From positions 683,501 through 747,500 of the forward strand of contig CALCUM010000003.1 in the NCBI GenBank assembly GCA_937907245.1: a stretch of 64,000 nt of DNA, written 5' to 3'. Source of the DNA: an uncultured Rhodobiaceae bacterium. Its GTDB lineage: Bacteria; Pseudomonadota; Alphaproteobacteria; RS24. The position numbers were made by a program, and so were the translations under genes. This document shows, in pieces, positions 57,606 to 64,000 of the stretch (position 1 is its first letter; every line of letters starts with the position of its first letter). The notes under the pieces were generated by a model, which was not told the origin of the DNA, searched no databases, and worked only from the letters and a program-made list of their open reading frames with translations.

Positions 57606-60427
57606 GCGGCTTTGGGCTTCTTTTTACTGCGCGGACGCGCGGCAGCAACCGGATTATCAATCACTCCCAGCAAAGCGTCCGTGACTTGCTTTTGACGCTC
57701 GGGCCGCATGATTTTGCCGCCGGTTAAATTACTGACGTAAAACACATCTACCGCGCGCTCGCCAAAGGTTGCAACCCGCGCCGCCAGAACCGAAACATTG
57801 AGGTTAAATAATTCACGAACCAGCGCATATAAAAGCCCCGGCCGATCCAACCCGCTGACCTCAATGACGCTAGCTTCATCGGAAAGGTTATTGTCGAGAC
57901 GCACTTGTGGGGTGATATCAAAGGCTTCTATTTGCTTGCCGGTTTGCACCCGCTCCAAACGATCTGGCACCATCACTTCGCCCGACATGACATTGGCGAA
58001 AGTTTCGCGCACCCGCGCCACTTGAGCCGCGTCGAGCGGGCCCGGGTTTTCGGAATGGCCAACATGCAAAGTATCGATCGCCATGCCGTCATTTGTGGTG
58101 GTAATGCGGGCGTCAAAAATACTCAAGCCGGCCACCGCACAAGCGCCGGAAAGCCGTGCAAAGAGGCCTGCGTGGTCTTGGCAAATCACGGTTACTTCCG
58201 AGCAATCGCGCAAACTGTCGGCGGTGATGTCGAGTGCCAAATTGGCTTCTCCATCTTGGCTTACCATATCGTCCATCATGGCGGCATGGTGCCATTGCGC
58301 TTCTTGAGAGAAGCTCAACCAATAGGCGTCTGATTGACGTTTTAAATATTTGTTAATCTTGGCCTTCGACCAGTCCAAACGCAGCCCTTGAACGAAAGCA
58401 TTCTGGGCCCCCTCCACCCGCTCATCGCGCGCCACAAAGGCGGTAACCGAATTAAACGTCGCCTCGGTTTCTTGATAAAGCTCACGCAATAATTGAGATT
58501 TCCAGGCGGTAAAGGTTCCAGGCCCCACGGCTTTAATATCTACCTCGGTAAGGACATATAAATGGTCTAGCCGTTCCATGCTTTGCACCGCTTGGGCAAA
58601 ATCAGAAATAGTGCGCGGGTCCGATAAATCGCGTCTTTGCGCAACATCGCTCATCACCAAATGCTCGCGCACGAGCCATTCGGTCAGGGCGGTTTCCGCC
58701 TTTGTGAAACCCAATTGCGGGCCTAATTTACGCGCAATGCGCGCGCCCGCCAGACTATGGTCTTCAGGCCGCCCCTTGGCGATATCATGCAATAGCGTCG
58801 CCAGATAAATTACCCGCCGGTTGATGCGCCCCTCGTTCAGTAAGCGATGGGTTTCTGGATGCTCTTCGGCTTGAGCGCCGCTTTCAATTTCGCGCAGCAG
58901 ACCAATGGCGCGCAGCAAATGTTCGTCGGCCGTATAATGGTGATACATATTAAATTGCATCAAAGCGACGATGCGCCCAAAGTCGGGCACGAAACGTCCC
59001 AAAACACCCGCCTCATTCATCCGTCGTAGGCTGCGCTCGGGGTCTTTTTTAGAAGTCAAAATGTTCAAGAAAAGCCGATTGGCCTCCACATCCGCGCGCA
59101 GGGCTGTGTTGATGAAACTCGTTGATTGCGTAATCACGCGCAAAGTGTCTGGGTGAATGTCCAATCCATAACGGTCAGCCAAATAGAATACCCGAATAAG
59201 GTTCACCGGATCTTTTTCAAAACAATCGGCACTGGCCATTTTCAAGCGACTGGTATCAATGGTAAATCCAGACACTTGCTTTTGCCGACGAAACAAGGCG
59301 GGAAGGCGTTGCAGCGCGCGCGGCTTGTTTTGGCTTTCTTCCAAAGAGGCACAAAAAATCGCCGTCAAATCGCCAATGCTTTTGGCCACCAAAAAATAGC
59401 GGCGCATAAATTTCTCTACTGGCTTCATGCCAGCCGCGCCTTCTTTGGCTTCCTTCATCGGATAGAAAAACTCAGCCAGAGATTTTTGCACATCAAAGCT
59501 CAAGCGCTCTTCGGCGCGGCCTGTGTTGAAGTGCAAATGGCACCGCACCTGCCACAGAAACGCCTCGCATTTTCGGAATAATTTCAGCTCGTCCGCCGTC
59601 AACACTTTCAGCTCCACAAGCGCATCTAATTCTTCGACCTGATAGCTATAGCGGGCAATCCAAAACAACGTGTTCAAGTCGCGCAAACCGCCTTTGCTTT
59701 CCTTTAAATTCGGCTCTACCAAATAGCGAGATCGACCTGTGCGTTCGTGGCGCGCGTCGCGTTCGTCTAATTTGGCGGTCACGAATTCACTGGCTGTGCC
59801 GCGCATAATTTTTTGGATAAAAGTCTCGCGAAAATCTGCATAGAGGCTGGGTGCGCCCCACAAAAAGCGGCTCTCCAACATAGAGGTTCGAATGGTCATA
59901 TCTTTTTGCGCTTGGGTCACACAATCAGCAATCGAGCGCGTGGCGTGGCCAACTTTCAGCCCCATATCCCAAAGCATATACAGCACATATTCGACAAAAC
60001 TTTCGCTCGCGGCGGTGCGCTTATAGGGCAATAGAAACAGCAGATCGATATCCGAGCCCGGCGCCAGGCGTCCCCGCCCATACCCACCAACCGCAACCAT
60101 AGTGACCTTTTCAGCATCCGTTGGATTGGATAGATAAAGAATATCCGTCTCAACAAATTCAGCCAGCGCACATAATAAATCATCTTGCAGGCCAGACAGA
60201 AACTCCGCGCATTTAGCGCCTTTAAATTTTTTAGCTTCCAGTTGAGCCCGCGCCTCATCGCGGCCTTGGGTCAGGCTTTGGCGCATCTCTTGCAAGACGG
60301 CAGCGCGAATTTTCGCGTCATTGCCAGCCTCTGCCTTAGCGGCGGCGCGCAAATTGGCCAGCAAATCGCTGCGCCGCGTTCGTCGCACATTCGGTTTCGG
60401 GCTCATCGTAGAAGTAGGGTCTGACAC
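57602..60427 (-). CDS. glnD: bifunctional uridylyltransferase / uridylyl-removing enzyme GlnD
   Basis: 941 residues. The nucleotidyltransferase domain has GGYGRGRLAPGSDIDLLFLL near residue 90-110. The HD domain is LLHDIAKGRPEDHSLAGA near residue 500. Two ACT domains follow (about 720-800 and 830-910). It uridylylates PII when glutamine is low and removes UMP when it is high. I chose a GTG at 60427, with AAGGAG ten bases upstream. An ATG at 60406 is possible; the open frame to 60526 runs through a repeated spacer and is unlikely. Confidence 0.93.
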   Translation of the reverse strand: MSDPTSTMSPKPNVRRTRRSDLLANLRAAAKAEAGNDAKIRAAVLQEMRQSLTQGRDEARAQLEAKKFKGAKCAEFLSGLQDDLLCALAEFVETDILYLSNPTDAEKVTMVAVGGYGRGRLAPGSDIDLLFLLPYKRTAASESFVEYVLYMLWDMGLKVGHATRSIADCVTQAQKDMTIRTSMLESRFLWGAPSLYADFRETFIQKIMRGTASEFVTAKLDERDARHERTGRSRYLVEPNLKESKGGLRDLNTLFWIARYSYQVEELDALVELKVLTADELKLFRKCEAFLWQVRCHLHFNTGRAEERLSFDVQKSLAEFFYPMKEAKEGAAGMKPVEKFMRRYFLVAKSIGDLTAIFCASLEESQNKPRALQRLPALFRRQKQVSGFTIDTSRLKMASADCFEKDPVNLIRVFYLADRYGLDIHPDTLRVITQSTSFINTALRADVEANRLFLNILTSKKDPERSLRRMNEAGVLGRFVPDFGRIVALMQFNMYHHYTADEHLLRAIGLLREIESGAQAEEHPETHRLLNEGRINRRVIYLATLLHDIAKGRPEDHSLAGARIARKLGPQLGFTKAETALTEWLVREHLVMSDVAQRRDLSDPRTISDFAQAVQSMERLDHLYVLTEVDIKAVGPGTFTAWKSQLLRELYQETEATFNSVTAFVARDERVEGAQNAFVQGLRLDWSKAKINKYLKRQSDAYWLSFSQEAQWHHAAMMDDMVSQDGEANLALDITADSLRDCSEVTVICQDHAGLFARLSGACAVAGLSIFDARITTTNDGMAIDTLHVGHSENPGPLDAAQVARVRETFANVMSGEVMVPDRLERVQTGKQIEAFDITPQVRLDNNLSDEASVIEVSGLDRPGLLYALVRELFNLNVSVLAARVATFGERAVDVFYVSNLTGGKIMRPERQKQVTDALLGVIDNPVAAARPRSKKKPKAA

Positions 60428-60465
60428 GGCTATAAAACTCCTTGAGGGGGTTATAGCATGATTTA

Positions 60466-60515
60466 CGGCCAAACCATGACGGCCAAAACCATGCCGGCCA
60501 AACTCAGCGGCCAAA
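60466..60515. repeat. four spaced copies of CGGCCAAA between mutS and glnD
   Basis: CGGCCAAA begins at 60466, 60480, 60495 and 60508, spaced 14, 15 and 13 bp, within a degenerate tandem array. It lies in the 104-bp gap between mutS (ends 60532) and the glnD start. Confidence 0.8.
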
Positions 60516-60531
60516 CCCGATAACAAAATAA

Positions 60532-63291
60532 CTAAGGTTTCTCATCCTCTAGCGCCGCCTTCAGGCTTTGCAGATGATAGACATACTCCAACGCCTCACG
60601 CGGGCTTAAGCGGTCGGGGTCGAGGGTTTCCAGCGCCTCTAGCAGAGGGTTGGTTTTGGGCTTTGAGGGGGCAGGGCTGGCAAACAACGGTAAACTATCG
60701 AGCATCGGCGTGGGCCTTTGCGCGTCTTTGCTCTCTTCCAATTGCGCCAAAACTTGTCTGGCGCGCTCGGTCACCGCTTCCGGCAAGCCTGCCAATTCCG
60801 CGACATGGATACCATAAGAGCGATCGGCCGCACCCGGGCCTACCTCATGTAAAAACACCAAATTGCCGTCATGCTCGCGCACCTGCATAGAGGTGTTGGC
60901 CAAGCCATCAAGGCGCTCTTGCAGCGCCGTCAGCTCATGGTAATGAGTGGCAAATAAAGCGCGACATCCCACTTGGTCGTGCAAATATTCCACCGCCGCC
61001 CAAGCAATCGATAGGCCATCGAAGGTCGCCGTGCCGCGGCCAATCTCATCGAGAATAACCAAGGCGCGCGGGCCGCTTTGGGTCAAAATCGCGGCGGTTT
61101 CTACCATCTCCACCATGAATGTCGAGCGGCCCCGCGCCAAATCGTCGGCCGCGCCAACCCGCGAGAAAACCCGATCAATCAGGCCTATTTCGGCTTCCTC
61201 GGCCGGCACGAAACTACCCATTTGCGCCAGAATGGCAATCAAGGCGTTTTGGCGCAAATAGGTCGATTTACCCGCCATGTTCGGGCCTGTAATTAACGTT
61301 AAACGCGGCGCCGTTTTGGCGCTCGCATCGAGGGTGCAAGAATTGGCAATGAAGCTTTTGGCCTCTTTGCGAAGCGCAGCCTCGACGACGGGATGCCGCC
61401 CGCCCTCAATAATAAACCGAGTGTCTTCAAATAACTGTGGCGCGTTCCAATTTCGCGTAACCGCCAATTCCGCCAGAGCGGCGCTCACATCTAGCGCCGC
61501 CATGGTTTGCGCGCGCGCCTCCAGCGCAGCCGTGGCCGCAAGACAGGCGTCGCAAACTTGGGAAAATATTTCCAGCTCCAAAGCCAAAGCGGTTTCTGCC
61601 GCGCGCGAAATATTGCCCGCCAAATCGGCCAGCTTTTGCGTCGAAAACCGCACCGAGCTAGCTAGGGTTTGGCGGTGAATAAATTGCTCGTTAAAAGGCG
61701 GGCTCATCAGCTTATCGCCATGCGCAGCCGGCACATCAATATGATAGCCCAACACGCCATTATGCTTTATTTTCAATGCTTTAATGCCTGTCTCTTCGGC
61801 ATATTCTTGCTGCAGGGCGGCGATGACGCCGCGCCCTTCATCGCGCAATCGGCGCGCCTCGTCGAGCCCATCGTGATAGCCAGGTTTCACAAAACCACCA
61901 TCGCGCGCCAACATCGGGGGCTGTTCATCGAGGCTACGGCTCAGCAAATCTCGCAAAACCGAAACTTGCGGCTCCGCCACGCCCAGTTGCGCGCTTTGCG
62001 CTTGCAACTCACTCGCCTCTACCGAAGCCTCCAGCAAAAGCGCGCGTAATTCGTGTGCGCCAGCCAGACCTTTGGCCAAGGCCAAAACATCGCGCGGGCC
62101 TCCACGCTGCATGGCGAGGCGAGACAAAGCACGCGCCATATCGGGCACGGGCTTTAGCGCGGCACGAATATCGGCGCGTAAATTATGCGCCCCTGCCAGC
62201 TCATTTACGCCCGCCAACCGCTGCTCAATCGCAGCTCGTTCGGTCAATGGCGCGGCCAAACGCGAGCTTAGCAAGCGCGCACCAGGCGCCGTTACCGTCT
62301 CATCAATACTGGCCAAAAGGCTGCCTTTGGTCTCGCCCGTCAGCGTGCGAGTAAGTTCTAAATTTGTGCGCGTGGCCGCATCAATGCCCATCAAATGGGT
62401 TTCGCGTTCAAGGCGCGGCGATTGTAAATTCACCTCAAGGCCGAATTGCGTTGCGTCCAGATAGCTGACCAGTGTTGCACAAGCCAAACGCGCGGCACGT
62501 GCCGCATTGTCTTCGAGATCGGCAAACATATCCTCTACACGGACGCCAAAACGCTGCGTCAAAACATGTGCCGCCTGGCGCGACCCTAAGTCCTCGACGG
62601 GCGAACACATCATCGTATCGCTCAGTAAAGTGGTTTTTTCATCGCCCAAACAGGCGTCCAAATGAGCCGACCAGACCAGCTCCCGCGGGCCGATGCGGGC
62701 CAGGCTGGCCGCCAAATCATCTTGGCCCAGCGTCGCCACGCTAAACTCACCCGTCGACATATCTAACCAAGCTATCGACCAATTTGGCGCCACTTTTATC
62801 GCCCCGACGCATACGGGTGCCGCCAGAAAATTGTTTTGGCGCGCATCCAGCAGCGCCTCTTCGGACAGGGTTCCGGCCGTGACCAAGCGCACCACTTCGC
62901 GCCGCACCACAGACTTAGAGCCCCGTTTCTTCGCTTCCGCTGGGTCTTCTGTCTGCTCGCAAATGGCCACCCGATAGCCCGCCCGAATGAGGCGTTGCAA
63001 ATAACCCTCACTGGCATGATAAGGCACGCCGCACATGGGAATGTTTTTGCCCAAATGCTTACCCCGATGGGTCAGCGTAATGTCTAGGGCTTGCGCGGCC
63101 TCAATGGCATCGTCAAAAAACAGCTCGTAAAAATCGCCCATCCGGTAAAATAAAAGCGCATCTGGATGGCTGGCTTTTATTTCTAAAAACTGCGCCATCA
63201 TAGGCGTGGGCGCCGCACCAGGGGGCGTAGGCGCCGCATCTAGAGATGCAGGCGGAGCCGTATCGGCGGGAGCTTTTGTGCTTGAAGACAT
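60532..63291 (-). CDS. mutS: DNA mismatch repair protein MutS
   Basis: 919 residues. The mismatch-binding motif is [14 protein letters not shown], with Phe and Glu in FYE. The ATPase has [26 protein letters not shown] and [10 protein letters not shown]. It recognises mismatches with MutL. The N terminus has an Ala/Pro-rich extension before the first domain. I chose the ATG at 63291; an open frame to 63321 begins at TTG and is not family sequence. It starts the leftward series and is divergent from maeB. Confidence 0.96.
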   Translation of the reverse strand: MSSSTKAPADTAPPASLDAAPTPPGAAPTPMMAQFLEIKASHPDALLFYRMGDFYELFFDDAIEAAQALDITLTHRGKHLGKNIPMCGVPYHASEGYLQRLIRAGYRVAICEQTEDPAEAKKRGSKSVVRREVVRLVTAGTLSEEALLDARQNNFLAAPVCVGAIKVAPNWSIAWLDMSTGEFSVATLGQDDLAASLARIGPRELVWSAHLDACLGDEKTTLLSDTMMCSPVEDLGSRQAAHVLTQRFGVRVEDMFADLEDNAARAARLACATLVSYLDATQFGLEVNLQSPRLERETHLMGIDAATRTNLELTRTLTGETKGSLLASIDETVTAPGARLLSSRLAAPLTERAAIEQRLAGVNELAGAHNLRADIRAALKPVPDMARALSRLAMQRGGPRDVLALAKGLAGAHELRALLLEASVEASELQAQSAQLGVAEPQVSVLRDLLSRSLDEQPPMLARDGGFVKPGYHDGLDEARRLRDEGRGVIAALQQEYAEETGIKALKIKHNGVLGYHIDVPAAHGDKLMSPPFNEQFIHRQTLASSVRFSTQKLADLAGNISRAAETALALELEIFSQVCDACLAATAALEARAQTMAALDVSAALAELAVTRNWNAPQLFEDTRFIIEGGRHPVVEAALRKEAKSFIANSCTLDASAKTAPRLTLITGPNMAGKSTYLRQNALIAILAQMGSFVPAEEAEIGLIDRVFSRVGAADDLARGRSTFMVEMVETAAILTQSGPRALVILDEIGRGTATFDGLSIAWAAVEYLHDQVGCRALFATHYHELTALQERLDGLANTSMQVREHDGNLVFLHEVGPGAADRSYGIHVAELAGLPEAVTERARQVLAQLEESKDAQRPTPMLDSLPLFASPAPSKPKTNPLLEALETLDPDRLSPREALEYVYHLQSLKAALEDEKP

Positions 63292-63468
63292 AGAGCCAGT
63301 GTAGCAAAGCCCGCGCGCCAAACCAGCCTAGATATGCGCTCGCCATTAAAAACCTGTTGAGATTCTTGTCTTTTTTGGCCTGCTAGGCGCGACGCAAGCG
63401 GCTTTCGCCTTGTCTTTGCCCCATAGAAGCCCTAAAACGAGCGGAACCACAGCGAAAGTTGATATAAG

Positions 63469-64000
63469 ATGACCGATACAGATAAAACCTTCACCGATGC
63501 GGAAGCTCTGCGCTTTCACTCCAAAGGCAAGCCGGGGAAATTAGAAATTTCGCCGACCAAGCCAATGGCAACGCAGCGCGATTTGTCGCTCGCCTATTCG
63601 CCTGGCGTGGCGGTGCCCGTGCAGGCTATCGCAGACAACCCTGACGCGTCATATGATTATACTTCGCGTGGGAATATGGTTGCGGTTATCTCCAATGGCA
63701 CAGCTATTTTGGGACTGGGTAATTTGGGCGCGCTGGCCTCCAAGCCGGTTATGGAAGGCAAGGCGGTTTTGTTTAAACGCTTTGCTGATGTCGACTCGAT
63801 CGACTTGGAGCTCGATACCGAAGACCCCACCGCTTTCGTCGATGCGGTAAAATATTTGGGCCCAAGCTTTGGTGGCATTAACCTAGAAGACATTAAGGCA
63901 CCCGATTGCTTTATCATCGAGCAGCAATTGCGCGAGCTGATGGACATTCCGGTTTTCCATGATGACCAACACGGCACGGCAATTATTTGCGCCGCTGGTC
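63469..64000 (+). CDS. maeB: NADP-dependent malic enzyme (partial, 3' end outside window)
   Basis: The first 177 codons are present. Landmarks are [26 protein letters not shown] (as short pieces), [35 protein letters not shown] and [10 protein letters not shown]. These are the N-terminal and divalent-metal/NAD-binding parts of the MaeB group, which converts malate to pyruvate and carbon dioxide. The usual C-terminal phosphotransacetylase-like domain would lie beyond the window. The ATG has no strong ribosome binding site. The 178-bp gap to mutS shows nothing else. Confidence 0.93.
   Translation, partial: MTDTDKTFTDAEALRFHSKGKPGKLEISPTKPMATQRDLSLAYSPGVAVPVQAIADNPDASYDYTSRGNMVAVISNGTAILGLGNLGALASKPVMEGKAVLFKRFADVDSIDLELDTEDPTAFVDAVKYLGPSFGGINLEDIKAPDCFIIEQQLRELMDIPVFHDDQHGTAIICAAG

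Noticed and set aside
60428-60526. N-terminal extension of GlnD through the repeated spacer
   Set aside because: The translated part is a low-complexity FGRHG-type repeat from the CGGCCAAA array, starts at TTG and has no ribosome binding site. GlnD family sequence begins later.

Overview
The window looks like a contiguous piece of an alphaproteobacterial chromosome carrying mostly housekeeping genes. The evidence is gene content and order. There is a dnaA-dnaN-recF-gyrB block with rpsT, an enoyl-CoA hydratase gene, mutM, ubiE and ubiB beside it. Irr sits head to head with fabA-fabB. The metK-linked XRE regulator, the nusA-ylxR-infB-rbfA-truB-rpsO-pnp block and the phoH-ybeY-corC-lnt block are also present, as is a RegB/RegA redox pair with a SCO/PrrC protein. 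The order recalls Rhizobiales/Parvibaculales-type genomes; this placement is inference from synteny only. I see no phage, transposase, CRISPR array, tRNA or rRNA.

Layout. Positions 1-7.3 kb are the most accessory part: a partial saccharopine-dehydrogenase-like reductase, an MFS transporter, a YciB-type septation protein, a small membrane protein, a HAD hydrolase, a large RND exporter and the MmcB nuclease. Positions 7.3-10.6 kb hold regA, regB, an ankyrin protein and a divergent SCO protein. Positions 10.6-19.8 kb run leftward: rpsT, dnaA, dnaN, recF, gyrB and a class A penicillin-binding protein. Positions 19.9-21.9 kb hold an enoyl-CoA hydratase, a small exported protein and mutM, also leftward. 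Positions 22-29 kb run rightward: ubiE, ubiB, coaBC, dut, an Rrf2 regulator, cysK, a MoeB/ThiF-like protein and an SH3 protein. Irr (leftward) and fabA-fabB (rightward) follow. From 31.5 to 63.3 kb every gene runs leftward: mutS, glnD, murJ, trpS, uspA, a fatty acid hydroxylase, an unknown membrane protein, nfu, tsaB, rimI, fur, plsC, miaB, phoH, ybeY, corC, lnt, the XRE regulator, metK, trmB, rimP, nusA, ylxR, infB, rbfA, truB, rpsO and pnp. The start of a malic enzyme gene closes the window.

How the genes work together. The leftward half is largely an information-processing supercluster: transcription elongation, translation initiation, 30S maturation, tRNA modification and RNA decay. Membrane lipid and lipoprotein genes (plsC, lnt, murJ), iron regulators (fur, irr) and nitrogen signalling (glnD) are mixed in. 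Many genes overlap by 1-4 bases, which suggests long operons.

I did not find a clearly new multi-gene system. The most interesting signals are regulatory or structural. The rpsO and pnp leaders contain hairpins. A near-consensus Irr box lies in front of irr. The RegB/PrrC locus is rearranged around an ankyrin protein. The MoeB-like protein has lost most zinc ligands. Short tandem duplications (7-24 bp) recur at gene ends and starts across the window, the largest being four 21-bp units in front of the first divergent gene pair.
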